A stretch of DNA of 64,000 nt from Arenicella xantha (GCF_003315245.1 NZ_QNRT01000001.1:502963-566962); one strand, 5' to 3'. Shown: positions 31,853-42,788, counted from the stretch's first letter. A program made the numbers and translations. Notes: generated by a model not told the origin, from the sequence alone.

Positions 31853-32413
31853 TTATTGTCCAGCGTATTTCGAATTATCGAAAAACGTGTAGGACAACGT
31901 TAGTTCTTGTACGTCTTCTGGCATATCAGTATCCAGCATAAAACGCACCTTCATTTCCTGTTCTTCGCCGGGCTGCATTACCTGCTTGCTAAAGCAGAAA
32001 CACTCAGTCTTCTTAAAATGAAACCCCGCACGCGGTGGCGTAACATTAAATGTTGCCATACCGGTAATAGGTTTATCTGAGTAGTTTTTCACATAAAAAA
32101 CGGCTTCTTGAACTTCACCTATCTTTACATCTAAACCTTTGGTTATCGGCTTAAATTCCCAAGGCAAAGACGTATGACTATGCGACGTAAACGTAACTGC
32201 CACTTCTCGGTCGCTCACCGTGGCGGCATTGGCTGCCGCTTCTTCGATAATATCAGTCTTACCACCGAAGCCAGTCACTCTGCAAAAAGCTTCGTACAAC
32301 GGAACCAAGGCGTAACCGAAACCAAACATTAACACCGCAATAACAACCAGTTTTACGACGATGTTACCCCGTTGAGAGCGGCCGCCTTGGAATTTTGCTA
32401 GTCTATTCATCAT
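31853..32413 (-). CDS. ctaG: Cytochrome c oxidase copper chaperone CtaG/Cox11
   Basis: A 186-residue protein with one N-terminal membrane anchor (about 19-40) and a periplasmic Cox11 domain. The copper-binding CFCFSKQ motif is intact, as are YEAFCRVTGFGG and MPEDVQELTLSYTFFD. It delivers copper to the CuB site of subunit I. Two adjacent ATGs are available at the start. It follows the 37-codon gene by 6 bases. Confidence 0.96.
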   Translation of the reverse strand: MMNRLAKFQGGRSQRGNIVVKLVVIAVLMFGFGYALVPLYEAFCRVTGFGGKTDIIEEAAANAATVSDREVAVTFTSHSHTSLPWEFKPITKGLDVKIGEVQEAVFYVKNYSDKPITGMATFNVTPPRAGFHFKKTECFCFSKQVMQPGEEQEMKVRFMLDTDMPEDVQELTLSYTFFDNSKYAGQ

Positions 32414-32419
32414 TCACAA

Positions 32420-32533
32420 TTAACGCATAATAAAAAAAGAAGCAATAAACAATGCGAATGGAATCAGCGCGATAAAGAACGCTACCCGAGCGTTACTCTT
32501 TTTCTTCTCATTGCTTATTTCGTTTTCAGACAT
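32420..32533 (-). CDS. 37-residue single-pass membrane protein in the cox operon
   Basis: An unlisted small gene found by reading the gap between coxA and ctaG. It encodes 37 residues: a charged N-terminus (MSENEISNEKKKSNAR) and one hydrophobic helix (VAFFIALIPFALFIASFFIM). Such very short one-helix proteins are regular members of proteobacterial cox operons, annotated as oxidase small assembly proteins. Its stop is 6 bases before ctaG. I see no strong ribosome site, but the position, length and hydrophobic pattern support it. Confidence 0.7.
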   Translation of the reverse strand: MSENEISNEKKKSNARVAFFIALIPFALFIASFFIMR

Positions 32534-32596
32534 TTTTTAAGCGGATGTTATGGCTTTGTAGAAATGTTGCTAGCCGGGATAAGTGAACTTCACTAA

Positions 32597-32624
32597 AACT
32601 GACGAGGCCATCTAAGGCCTCGTC
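32597..32624 (-). terminator. Hairpin between coxA and the small gene, possible attenuator
   Basis: Nine-base stem GACGAGGCC / GGCCTCGTC with a 6-base loop. On the minus strand it is followed by AGTTTTAG, a short T-run, so it may act as a weak terminator that lowers ctaG and coxC expression relative to coxA and coxB. Confidence 0.5.
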
Positions 32625-32647
32625 TATTCGAACAATCTAACCCACGC

Positions 32648-34228
<1,581 letters not shown>

Positions 34229-34250
34229 GGTTATTCTCCTACTCTAATAC

Positions 34251-35504
34251 TTAATTACGTTTCGCTTTGACATCGGCTGGCAATACTACGTCGCCAGAAT
34301 CGTTGCCAAAGGAATTACGTTGATATGTGATAACGGCTGCGATTTCTTCATCGCTCAATTGGCCTGCAAACGCCGCCATAGGGGTTCCGGCTTTACCGTA
34401 CATCACAATACTTAGATGATCCTCTATCGGACCGGTAGCAATTGGGCTAGCGGCGATTGCTGGAAACACGCCAGGCATGCCTTTACCATCGACACCGTGG
34501 CACGCATTACAGGTAGCGGATACTTCTTTGCCCTTAGCCATCAACTCATCTTGAGTCCAAGTTTTTGCAGCGACGGCTTCAACCGCCTCAGCACTTGCAA
34601 CGATAGCGTCGACCACAGCTTCAGCTGCCGCCTCTGGAATGCTTTGCTCTTTTGCTTCTTCAGCGTCGGCGATGTTTGATGCATCAAAACTGCCGCCTGC
34701 AGCAACCCAAGCATCAAATTCGTCGCCAGTAACTACTTTGACAACAATTGGCATGTACGCATGGTCTTTACCACACAACTCAGCACATTGACCTCGATAA
34801 ATACCTTCTTTACCTTCGTCAACATTAAACCAAAGCTCATTAATATAGCCTGGGATCGCATCTTTCTTAGTGCCGAACGCCGGAATCCACCACGCATGAA
34901 TCACGTCATTGGCTGTAATTAAGGCACGTACTTTACGGCCCGATGGAACTACAACCATATTGTCGGTTTCCAGCAAGTAATTTTCGCCTAGAGGCTGAGC
35001 TGAATCTTCGTCAAACTGGTTAATTTGCTCGCGTGGAGTCGACAGAGTACTGTAAAAACTGATGCCACTATCTAAGTAGTCATAACCCCATTTCCACTGA
35101 TAACCGGTTATTTTGATCGTCAAGTCAGACTTCGTGGTGTCTTCCATTTTGATCAAAACCTTGGTCGCAGGAACGGCCATCGCCACCAAAATTAGGAACG
35201 GTATGATAGTCCATACAATCTCTACAGAGGTGCTATGACTGAACTGCGCGGGTTGGTAATTCTTGCTTTTACGATGCTTAAAGATCGAGTAAAACATGAC
35301 GCTGAACACAACAATGAAGATGACCACACACAGGTAGAAAATCAACATATGTAAGCCATAAATATCTCTCGCGACTTCGGTAACCGGGTCTTGAAAGTTC
35401 AAGCGCATTTCAGCTAACGCAAGGCCGCTGAACAACGTGGCGATCAGTAAAGAACCAAACGCAGACAATTTAGCGATCAGTCTAGTGTGTTGAGATAACA
35501 CCAT
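34251..35504 (-). CDS. coxB: Cytochrome c oxidase subunit II with fused cytochrome c domain
   Basis: A 417-residue protein: signal sequence, two membrane helices (about 45-65 and 92-112), a CuA cupredoxin domain with ligands in IHAWWIPAFG and CAELCGKDHAYM, an Ala/Glu-rich linker (about 275-310) and a C-terminal class I cytochrome c with the heme site CNACHG and a distal methionine likely in GTPMAAF. The fusion makes this a caa3-like oxidase. First gene of the operon. Confidence 0.97.
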   Translation of the reverse strand: MVLSQHTRLIAKLSAFGSLLIATLFSGLALAEMRLNFQDPVTEVARDIYGLHMLIFYLCVVIFIVVFSVMFYSIFKHRKSKNYQPAQFSHSTSVEIVWTIIPFLILVAMAVPATKVLIKMEDTTKSDLTIKITGYQWKWGYDYLDSGISFYSTLSTPREQINQFDEDSAQPLGENYLLETDNMVVVPSGRKVRALITANDVIHAWWIPAFGTKKDAIPGYINELWFNVDEGKEGIYRGQCAELCGKDHAYMPIVVKVVTGDEFDAWVAAGGSFDASNIADAEEAKEQSIPEAAAEAVVDAIVASAEAVEAVAAKTWTQDELMAKGKEVSATCNACHGVDGKGMPGVFPAIAASPIATGPIEDHLSIVMYGKAGTPMAAFAGQLSDEEIAAVITYQRNSFGNDSGDVVLPADVKAKRN

Positions 35505-35839
35505 AATTAGAGGTACTCCAATTAAAATTTCGTTTTGGTAGATAAAGTTCTACAGAATCAATCACTTAGCCAACAATAAAATATGTCAACTCAGGTATGG
35601 TAACTTGGATAAATCAGTACTCAACCTACCCTCGCCCTTGCTCCGTAAATCACTTCACCTTGCTGTTGGATTTTATCACTTTGACTTATTACCGCTTTCA
35701 CCAGTGTGAATCACCGTAATTTTGCATCAAGAGTGTCCCGACAGAAATCGTGGAAAGCGCCCAAATCGGGGCGGAGGAAAGGTATCACAGGCACAACACC
35801 GCATCAACAAATTCAACCGCTAATCTTAATAAAAGTTTA
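35505..35839. other. Intergenic region upstream of coxB
   Basis: 335 bases between coxB and the end of bioD, both read leftward. It should contain the cox promoter. I see no gene and no convincing promoter pair. A short imperfect hairpin (CGCCC-AAATCG-GGGCG, near 35758-35773) is the only structure. Confidence 0.4.
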
Positions 35840-36547
35840 TCAAGCGCAATCCGGTGACAACCAACTAGGGTCGCATTTTGTCGCCCGTACAGTATACGGT
35901 GATTGCGGTTCATAAGGCAGCTCAAATAGCTTTGGAGCCCCAATCATTGCCTCCAAGGTCTGGAGATTTTCTGCGCAGCAAGAAAAATCCGGGTCAATAT
36001 GATTTGCTACCCAGCCAGCTAGCGGCAGACCTGAACCACGAATTGCCGCGGCCGTTAACAAAGCATGATTCAGGCAGCCAAGACGCAAGCCCACGACCAG
36101 CACCACCGGCAGCGCCAATCGTTGCGCCAAGCTTTCGATACTCAGCGGCTCTCGCCCTGCAAACGGCTGCGATAAAGGCACCAACCAACCGCCAACGCCC
36201 TCCACAACCACCAAATCCGCCAACTTTTGCGCAAAACATAAATCCCGATAGATAGCATCCGCGTCAATGCGCACCTGGTTCATTGACGCGGCAATATGTG
36301 GCGCAATCGCTGGTTCAAACCCATAACGGTTAACTCGGCGCTCATCTAATACAACATTCGACGCAGCCATCAAGGCTTGCACATCTTCATTCTGCAACCC
36401 CTCTGGGGTCATCTCATAACCGCTCGCAATCGGCTTTAAACCAGCCACTCGCTTACCTTGCGCGACAAGCAAACGAATTAACGCTGCGGCCGACACTGTT
36501 TTACCAACACCAGTATCAGTGCCGGTTATAAAATAGCCATTAGACAT
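35840..36547 (-). CDS. bioD: Dethiobiotin synthetase
   Basis: A 235-residue ATPase that closes the ureido ring of biotin. The P-loop GTDTGVGKT is at the N-terminus, LKPIASGYE and VVEGVGGWLVPL are the diaminopelargonate and CO2-binding regions, and NHIDPD is the base-recognition motif. Last gene of the bio operon. It overlaps bioC by 8 bases. Confidence 0.96.
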   Translation of the reverse strand: MSNGYFITGTDTGVGKTVSAAALIRLLVAQGKRVAGLKPIASGYEMTPEGLQNEDVQALMAASNVVLDERRVNRYGFEPAIAPHIAASMNQVRIDADAIYRDLCFAQKLADLVVVEGVGGWLVPLSQPFAGREPLSIESLAQRLALPVVLVVGLRLGCLNHALLTAAAIRGSGLPLAGWVANHIDPDFSCCAENLQTLEAMIGAPKLFELPYEPQSPYTVRATKCDPSWLSPDCA

Positions 36548-37349
36548 ACGATTTCTGCTGCGATTGCTGTGAGTGAGTCATTCCAGACCGACAATTTGAT
36601 GCGCTAGCGCACTTTTCGGCGTTGATCGTTGTAACATGATAGACCAAAGTAATATGCCCTCGCTGCGCGATAATATCGTTGACCTTATCGCGAACTTGCC
36701 GATATCGCTTGGCCCCCATTAAACCCGTTTGAGGTCGTTCACCAGCACCAATATCGCGAATACTCGATACCGCATCATTGAAGCTGCCGAATGACTGACG
36801 AAAAATCACATTACTGACCGCTGAGACAGTTGCCCCGCATTGCTCTACGGCTCGAATTAAGCCATCACGCTCAACGAACCTACGCTCATCGTTAAAGCCC
36901 CACATGTCCCGCCAGTGCGCTAGAGTTCCGTGCGAAAAAGTGCTCAACACAATCTGACCTTTCGGGCGCAAAACACGAATCGCCTCTGCCGCCGCACGGG
37001 CTAGATCACACCACTGAAACGCCGATGCCGACAACACTAGATCAACACTGCAATCGGCTAGCGGAACGGCTTCTAAATCAGCACATAGATAGCTGGCATT
37101 GGCATTCCGTTGACGTGCCACTTCTAGCATACTCGGCGCTAGGTCAACGCCAACAATTCGCTCAATTCCGAGTTGCGTCAATTTATCGATCGCATAGCCA
37201 GTACCACACCCTAAGTCGACGACCGAGCTGGGCTTACCGTTGATGGCGGCCAATTGTGAGTCCACAATGTCTCGCTGCATGCTCGACTTCAGATCGTATT
37301 GGTGTGCGGCATCACTAAATTGCCGCTGAATTAACTTTCGCTCAATCAT
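36540..37349 (-). CDS. bioC: Malonyl-ACP O-methyltransferase
   Basis: A 269-residue SAM methyltransferase that caps malonyl-ACP to start pimelate synthesis. Motif I is VVDLGCGTGYAIDKL and motif IV region is VDLVLSASAFQW, typical of BioC. The ATG at 37349 (MIERKLIQRQFSDAAHQYD) was chosen: BioC proteins start just before the RQFSxAAxxYD block, and a longer frame runs into bioH. It overlaps bioH and bioD by 8 bases each. Confidence 0.94.
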   Translation of the reverse strand: MIERKLIQRQFSDAAHQYDLKSSMQRDIVDSQLAAINGKPSSVVDLGCGTGYAIDKLTQLGIERIVGVDLAPSMLEVARQRNANASYLCADLEAVPLADCSVDLVLSASAFQWCDLARAAAEAIRVLRPKGQIVLSTFSHGTLAHWRDMWGFNDERRFVERDGLIRAVEQCGATVSAVSNVIFRQSFGSFNDAVSSIRDIGAGERPQTGLMGAKRYRQVRDKVNDIIAQRGHITLVYHVTTINAEKCASASNCRSGMTHSQQSQQKSYV

Positions 37350-38118
37350 TGCATTCAGCTCGCTCAACGTCAGCCAGCAACCGCAGCAACGATGCAACCA
37401 CGTCTTCTGCATGGGTAATAAAGGGAGCATGACCACAATGCAAGGCCACCAACTCGCCGCCTAAAGATCGCGCCAACGCTTCACCGCCTGCGGGGTTCGC
37501 GACGCGATCCAACTTGCCTATGACAACCTGAGTCGGCACATCAATTTGATCAACAACACCGCGCAAATCAGCACCGGCCAAGCATGACAAACCTGCTTGC
37601 AAGGAGGCTTTAGTCGGACTAGTCGTTGCGATAATTCGTTGGTGCAATTCTTTAACTACGCCCCGCGCTTCATGTCGATTTCCAGCCTGCAACAATAGGA
37701 ATCGCTTAAGCGCTTGCCGATAATCATTACTCAACTCGTTACAAAAGCGTTCGAATACAGACACATCGACTCCGAATTGCCAATCCGGCGAAGCCACGAA
37801 TTTTGCGCTCGTCGCTATCAACTGCAAGCCACGCACACGACTCGTTCCGCTAGTCAACGCCGCCTGCATGGCAACCATACCGCCTAATGACCAGCCTACC
37901 CAAACTGCATCCTGAGGTGCTTGCTCAAGACAAAACGTTGCCAAATCATTGAGATCGCTAGGACAAACAGAGTCGGCATGCTGCGCATACCCAGGGAAAT
38001 CAATAAGCTGAACATTAAGGTCTGGCCGTAACGACCCGATCAACTCAAGCAACCCCAGCCAAACACACGAGTTAATTCCCCAGCCAGGCACCAAAACGAT
38101 ATTATTCACCTTTGTCAC
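37342..38118 (-). CDS. bioH: Pimeloyl-ACP methyl ester carboxylesterase
   Basis: A 258-residue alpha/beta hydrolase with nucleophile elbow GWSLGG, oxyanion region VPGWGINSCVW, an acid in VIGKLDRVA and the catalytic His in LHCGHAPFITH. It removes the methyl group added by BioC, ending the pimelate cycle. Position between bioF and bioC fixes the assignment. Confidence 0.95.
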   Translation of the reverse strand: MTKVNNIVLVPGWGINSCVWLGLLELIGSLRPDLNVQLIDFPGYAQHADSVCPSDLNDLATFCLEQAPQDAVWVGWSLGGMVAMQAALTSGTSRVRGLQLIATSAKFVASPDWQFGVDVSVFERFCNELSNDYRQALKRFLLLQAGNRHEARGVVKELHQRIIATTSPTKASLQAGLSCLAGADLRGVVDQIDVPTQVVIGKLDRVANPAGGEALARSLGGELVALHCGHAPFITHAEDVVASLLRLLADVERAECND

Positions 38119-39293
38119 TGAGCCTCTCCCAATGCAACCATTAAAGACTGCAGCAACACATCGATGTCATTAAAGGTATGATTGGCCGACAGCGTGACCC
38201 GCAACCTAGATGAGCCTACTGGAACGGTGGGAGGGCGAATCGCCACTACCCAAACTCCGTCACGGCGCAGTCGCTCACTAACCTCGAGTGCACGCTGTGG
38301 CGCACCGATAATTATCGGCTGGATGGCCGTGTTAGACGATTCAAAATTAAGACCCAGTTCCGCCGCCGCAGCCCGCAAGTAGTCGATGTTTTTACGCAAC
38401 CTAATTTGCAGATCGCTTCCTGCTTCCTTTATAAGGTGCAACCCAGCCAATGAAGCCGAAACTGCCGAAGGCGGCAGTGCAGTGGTATATATATAGCTAC
38501 GCGCAGTCTGTAACAAATGATCAATAAGCAATGCATCGCCCGCAACAAAGGCGCCAAAACTGCCCAGCGCCTTACCCAGAGTCGCCATCAGCAATACATT
38601 TCCGCGCGGTCGTAACCCTTGCTCATTCAAGGTGCCTCGACCCTGATCGCCCAATACGCCGAATCCATGCGCATCATCAACGATCAACAAACCATTATAG
38701 GCATCAGCCAGCGCACTAAGATTCGTCAGCGGTGCGACATCGCCATCCATGCTAAACACGCCATCGCTCACAATGAGATGCCGAGCGGCCTCACTCCGCT
38801 GCAAAATAGCGGCGGCATGCGACACCGACAAATGACGATACCGGTAACTATGAGCCAGACTCAAACGCCCACCGTCTATTAATGAAGCATGATTTAACTT
38901 ATCTTGCACAATAGCATCGCGCTTTTCGGCGAAGGCAGCGCAGATTCCAAGATTAGCCATATAGCCATTACTGAACAGCAACGCTCGCTCAGCACCAACA
39001 AATTCGGCAATTTCTCGTTCTAAAGTTGAGTGCAGATCAAGGTGCCCACACACGAGATGCGAAGCACCACTGCCCGCCCCCCATTGCGCCACGGCATCCG
39101 CCGCAGCTCGGCCGAGCTGCGGATGGCTAGCCAAGCCTAAATAATCATTGCTCGAAAAATTCAGGACTGACCGCCCACCAACAATCACTTTAGTAGATTG
39201 CGCTGATCCCACATCAATGCGTTCACGCCAATGATTGCTAGCTCTGCGGCTGTGATGTTGAGCCGCCAAATCGGCGCGCCAGGTATGCTGCAT
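38115..39293 (-). CDS. bioF: 8-amino-7-oxononanoate synthase
   Basis: A 392-residue PLP enzyme of the alpha-oxoamine synthase family, joining pimeloyl-ACP and alanine. Motifs include FSSNDYLGLA, LLIVDDAHGFGVLG and the PLP-lysine segment LMATLGKALGSFGAF. Length is standard. It overlaps bioH by 4 bases and follows bioB by 3. Confidence 0.97.
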   Translation of the reverse strand: MQHTWRADLAAQHHSRRASNHWRERIDVGSAQSTKVIVGGRSVLNFSSNDYLGLASHPQLGRAAADAVAQWGAGSGASHLVCGHLDLHSTLEREIAEFVGAERALLFSNGYMANLGICAAFAEKRDAIVQDKLNHASLIDGGRLSLAHSYRYRHLSVSHAAAILQRSEAARHLIVSDGVFSMDGDVAPLTNLSALADAYNGLLIVDDAHGFGVLGDQGRGTLNEQGLRPRGNVLLMATLGKALGSFGAFVAGDALLIDHLLQTARSYIYTTALPPSAVSASLAGLHLIKEAGSDLQIRLRKNIDYLRAAAAELGLNFESSNTAIQPIIIGAPQRALEVSERLRRDGVWVVAIRPPTVPVGSSRLRVTLSANHTFNDIDVLLQSLMVALGEAQ

Positions 39294-39296
39294 AGC

Positions 39297-40346
39297 TCAA
39301 TGCGATTCGGCGTGCGAACCTGAAGCTTCTACCAGCCCGTGCTCAGCGGAATCTTCGGCTCTCAAACCTTGCGCCTGCAAACCAAGTTTCTGCATTAACG
39401 CACGATCGTGGTCGACTGAGGCATTACTGGTGGTCAGCAATTCTTCGCCATAAAACACCGAATTCGCACCGGCCAAAAAGCACATTGCCTGCATTTGGTC
39501 ATTCATTGCCTCCCGACCAGCCGACAAGCGCACGTACGAGGCCGGCATTGTGATACGTGCCACGGCAATAGTTCGAATAAATTCAAAATCGTCGACCGGC
39601 TCAGCATCGTCCAGCGGCGTACCCGAGACACGAATCAAGTTATTGATCGGCACACTCTGTGGCGGCACCGGCAAGTTCGCCAAGTTAGCGATTAATGCCG
39701 CTCGGTCACGTCGCGTCTCCCCCATGCCGATAATGCCACCGCTACATACATTCATGCCGGCATCTCGAACATGCTCAAGGGTATCCAATCGATCCTGATA
39801 AGTCCGAGTGGTAATAATTTCCTTGTAGTATTCTTCTGACGTATCCAAATTATGATTGTAATAATCCAATCCGGCACGCTGCAAGCTGCTCGCTTGCTCC
39901 GCCGTTAGCATCCCCAACGTCGCGCAGGTTTCCAAACCTAACTCTTTTACTTGGCGCACGGCTTCTTCCACTACCGTTAAATCTTGATCTTTCGGACTGC
40001 GCCACGCAGCGCCCATGCAAAACCGACTCGCTCCATTGTCTCGAGCGCGTTGTGCGGCAGCTACTATATTATCGACGCGCATTAAACGCTCCGCATCCAG
40101 ACCGGTTTTGTAACGTGCACTTTGCGGGCAATATTTACAGTCTTCTGGGCAAGCACCAGTTTTGATACTGAGCAAGCTGCTCAATTGTATTTCATTTGGA
40201 TTAAAGCTCGCCCTATGTACCGATTGAGCTTGGAACATAAGATCGTTGAATGGTAGATCAAACAAAGCTTCAACCAGATGAAGAGGCCAGCGCAGGCCGC
40301 CTGGCTCGACCGTCAGCGTGCGTTGTGTCGTTTTGGAGTTTGGCAT
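39297..40346 (-). CDS. bioB: Biotin synthase
   Basis: A 349-residue radical SAM enzyme, first gene of bioBFHCD. The iron-sulfur motif [11 protein letters not shown] carries the three cluster cysteines. [11 protein letters not shown] and the C-terminal [10 protein letters not shown] and [13 protein letters not shown] are typical and hold ligands of the second cluster region. The ATG at 40346 has no good ribosome site. Divergent from comF with a 73-base gap. Confidence 0.97.
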   Translation of the reverse strand: MPNSKTTQRTLTVEPGGLRWPLHLVEALFDLPFNDLMFQAQSVHRASFNPNEIQLSSLLSIKTGACPEDCKYCPQSARYKTGLDAERLMRVDNIVAAAQRARDNGASRFCMGAAWRSPKDQDLTVVEEAVRQVKELGLETCATLGMLTAEQASSLQRAGLDYYNHNLDTSEEYYKEIITTRTYQDRLDTLEHVRDAGMNVCSGGIIGMGETRRDRAALIANLANLPVPPQSVPINNLIRVSGTPLDDAEPVDDFEFIRTIAVARITMPASYVRLSAGREAMNDQMQAMCFLAGANSVFYGEELLTTSNASVDHDRALMQKLGLQAQGLRAEDSAEHGLVEASGSHAESH

Positions 40347-40408
40347 ATGATGAAGATCGGCACGGATCGCCGAACATTGACGTTAGAAGTTAATCGAATA
40401 AAAGGAGC

Positions 40409-40438
40409 TGTAAACCAAAATGGATTTTACACTTTACA
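40409..40438. promoter_or_regulatory. Possible BirA operator between bioB and comF
   Basis: A half-site TGTAAACC at 40409-40416 matches the left arm of the biotin operator. After 14 bases comes ACTTTACA, a two-mismatch version of the right arm GGTTTACA. It overlaps the comF start, 63 bases from the bioB ATG. Spacing is slightly short of the usual 15-16. Confidence 0.3.
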
Positions 40439-41130
40439 ATCAAATAAGCAACGGCCTCAACTGGCTATTCCCCAAGCGATGCTTAGCCTGCGATCGCGTG
40501 ACACATACACCGAATATAGCTTGCTGCGACAACTGCTACTCCAAACTGCCGTTTCAAAGCGCTACTTGCCGTCGTTGCGGCCAACGTTTTAGCGGACACA
40601 CTGACCACTGCGGTCGCTGCATCGCGTCGCCGCCCGACTACGATCTATGTTATTGCCCATTTAGTTATGAATCCCCAATCAGCGATCAAATCATTGCACT
40701 CAAATACCGTAATCATCCCGAGCTTGCCCGTGATCTCGGTACTCTGCTTGCAAACGAGCTCCAGACATCAGTCTCTGTGTTGCCAGAACTAATCGTACCG
40801 GTCCCCCTACATCTAAGTCGCATACGAGAAAGGGGCTACAACCAAGCTAGTTTATTGGCAAAGCAGGTGGGAAAAATACTAGATATACCGGTCGACTACA
40901 CACTATTAGAGAAGGCAGTTAAGACTAAAAACCAAGCGGAACTATCGCTTAAAGCACGCAGTCAAAACTTAAATGGTTGCTTTAAGTTAAACCGAAAAAT
41001 TGAAGCGCAGAACGTAGCGATCATTGATGATGTAGTAACAACCGGAGCCACCGTTGGAGAAATTGCTAAAATTTTGAAAAAAAAGGGTGTAGACTATATT
41101 CAAGTATGGGGAGTTGCTCACACTCTTTAA
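40420..41130 (+). CDS. comF: ComF-family phosphoribosyltransferase
   Basis: A 236-residue protein with an N-terminal zinc finger (CLACD, CCDNC, CRRCG, CGRC) and a C-terminal PRTase domain with the PRPP motif VAIIDDVVTTGATV. RIRERGYNQASLLAKQV and KNQAELSLKAR are family-conserved. ComF is needed for DNA uptake in Haemophilus and acts with PriA in natural transformation elsewhere. The pilin island follows, so a competence link is possible. It sits next to the bio operon in many gammaproteobacteria. Confidence 0.94.
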   Translation: MDFTLYNQISNGLNWLFPKRCLACDRVTHTPNIACCDNCYSKLPFQSATCRRCGQRFSGHTDHCGRCIASPPDYDLCYCPFSYESPISDQIIALKYRNHPELARDLGTLLANELQTSVSVLPELIVPVPLHLSRIRERGYNQASLLAKQVGKILDIPVDYTLLEKAVKTKNQAELSLKARSQNLNGCFKLNRKIEAQNVAIIDDVVTTGATVGEIAKILKKKGVDYIQVWGVAHTL

Positions 41131-41221
41131 ATGGGGGAAAAGTATAGTGTTTTCAGAAGCATATGTGATTCAACGCCATCCCTCTAAATCGCGTATCGCG
41201 CCTTAATTTACACGATAAAAC

Positions 41222-42076
41222 ATGACCACCAAACCGACAGATTTAATCGCAATAGCCAACCCAAATCTCGCACGTAAACTCGCGGAAAAAACTAAAGTCA
41301 AAGAATCCCCAGCGGAGATGACTGCAGCGGAACCAGTAGACGAAGGATTTCATAAGAGTTTCAGGAAAGACATTTGGAAAGCCGTATTCACACTAAATGT
41401 GATGCGTTATGGCTTAGCTCTATTCTTCTTATTCTTATATTCACTGCCAAAACTCTTCCCTGGCGTATCCGCGATCGATGAACTGACTTACCCTTCAATG
41501 TTCCTCGGCAGTACATTGGCCCTATTATTTTCAGCGTTGTGCTTCACAATGTTGACCTTGACCCGCCGATTCGCACTAAATCAGATATTAGTCGCGCAAT
41601 TCGCCATAGACTTGATCATAACCACCTTTTTAGTGCATGCCACAGGTAGCATTTCTAGCAGCTTTGCCATGCTGTATTTTATGGTGGTAACCACCGGCAG
41701 CGTGGTACTACGCCGCAAACATGCTTTAGGGCTCGCGTCTGGCGCAATCATCCTGCTGTTTTATGAACATATTTACAGCATATTCGTGTCGGATATAGCG
41801 GTAACAGCCAAACTCGGACAGATGGCTGGGTATGGAATTCTGCTCATGTTTCTCGCATGGACAATTTCTTTGCTAGCTAAGCGAGTACGTGCAGCGGAAC
41901 TCAGAACCTACATGCCAAGCAATGAGTCGATAGAGGAATATTTAATGCGGGAAGAAATTCGTGCGTTGAAATCCGCTCTCGCCAGCACCGATGGAAACAA
42001 AACCGAAGCCGCAAAGTTGCTCGGCATGACATTTCGGTCATTTCGTTACAAATTAACCAAGTATGAGATCGGCTGA
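41222..42076 (+). CDS. PilS-like membrane sensor joined to PilR-like HTH (no kinase, receiver or AAA+)
   Basis: A 284-residue protein. Residues about 50-220 form six membrane segments that resemble the N-terminal domain of PilS (MRYGLALFFLFLYSLP, LIITTFLVHATGSISSSFAM, VLRRKHALGLASGAI). Immediately after RVRAAELRTYMPSN comes a Fis-type helix-turn-helix (about 240-284: NKTEAAKLLGMTFRSFRYKL) like the C-terminus of PilR. The PilS histidine kinase and the PilR receiver and sigma-54 ATPase are absent. The frame is open throughout, so this reads as a membrane-bound one-component regulator derived from pilSR. It lies 247 bases upstream of pilA, its likely target. Confidence 0.82.
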   Translation: MTTKPTDLIAIANPNLARKLAEKTKVKESPAEMTAAEPVDEGFHKSFRKDIWKAVFTLNVMRYGLALFFLFLYSLPKLFPGVSAIDELTYPSMFLGSTLALLFSALCFTMLTLTRRFALNQILVAQFAIDLIITTFLVHATGSISSSFAMLYFMVVTTGSVVLRRKHALGLASGAIILLFYEHIYSIFVSDIAVTAKLGQMAGYGILLMFLAWTISLLAKRVRAAELRTYMPSNESIEEYLMREEIRALKSALASTDGNKTEAAKLLGMTFRSFRYKLTKYEIG

Positions 42077-42089
42077 CAATAATTGTCAG
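42073..42089. promoter_or_regulatory. Perfect palindrome upstream of pilA
   Basis: CTGACAAT-A-ATTGTCAG, 8+1+8 bases, overlapping the stop codon of the PilS/PilR-like gene. GACA repeats recur downstream at about 42109 and 42121. PilR sites in Pseudomonas contain TGTC-type cores, so an operator for the chimeric regulator is conceivable. No sigma-54 promoter (GG-N10-GC) was seen before pilA. Confidence 0.35.
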
Positions 42090-42323
42090 AGCATAAAGGC
42101 AATATTTCGACATTTTTATTGACATTTTTTCTATTTTAAATCAACAACTTATGCGCGTAACAATTTTTATCATATAAATTGAAGGTTTTTCTTACAGCAG
42201 GTTAATTATTTGGTATAAATATCATCACTGGGGCGACAAACAACCCAAGTTAAGAGAGCAGGCTGCTGACTCAGGCACTTACTCGTTATTGTTGGACTAT
42301 CCTTAAATAGAGGAATTATTAAG

Positions 42324-42788
42324 ATGAAAAATATTCAAATGAAGCGTTCAAACGCTAAGGGTTTCACCCTAATCGAATTGATGATTGTTGTAGCGATTAT
42401 CGGTATTTTGGCTGCTGTTGCTTTACCGGCTTACCAAGACTACACGCGACGAGCAAAAATTTCTGAAGTTATTCTTGCTGCGTCTGCTTGCCGTACCGCC
42501 GTTAGCGAATACACACAGTCAGAAGGCTCAGTAGCATCAACATCAGCAGGTTGGGGTTGCCCAACAACTCAATCTGAGTATGTTTCTCAAGTACGTGTTG
42601 CTGCCACAACCGGTATAATTACAGCCACGTCTCAAAACATCACCGGCGTAACTGGTGACATCACGCTTTCACCTTCAAGTTCTGTTGGTAGTTACACAGC
42701 GCTTACTGCAGCAGTGCCAACAATCCGATCTTGGATTTGCGGCGGCTCAATTGATGCCAATCTGCGCCCAGCATCTTGCCGTAACTAA
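42324..42788 (+). CDS. pilA: Type IV major pilin
   Basis: A 154-residue prepilin. The leader [13 protein letters not shown] is cut before Phe14, giving mature [20 protein letters not shown] with Glu5, the classical type IVa N-terminal helix. A C-terminal disulfide loop is likely between the cysteines in SWICGG and PASCRN. The globular part is Thr/Ser-rich, offering O-modification sites. AGAGGA precedes the ATG at 9 bases. The C-terminal residue is Asn, not the Ser glycosylated in Pseudomonas group I pilins. Confidence 0.95.
   Translation: MKNIQMKRSNAKGFTLIELMIVVAIIGILAAVALPAYQDYTRRAKISEVILAASACRTAVSEYTQSEGSVASTSAGWGCPTTQSEYVSQVRVAATTGIITATSQNITGVTGDITLSPSSSVGSYTALTAAVPTIRSWICGGSIDANLRPASCRN

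Noticed and set aside
42090-42323. Sigma-54 promoter upstream of pilA
   Set aside because: No GG-N10-GC pair with the expected flanks was found in the region.
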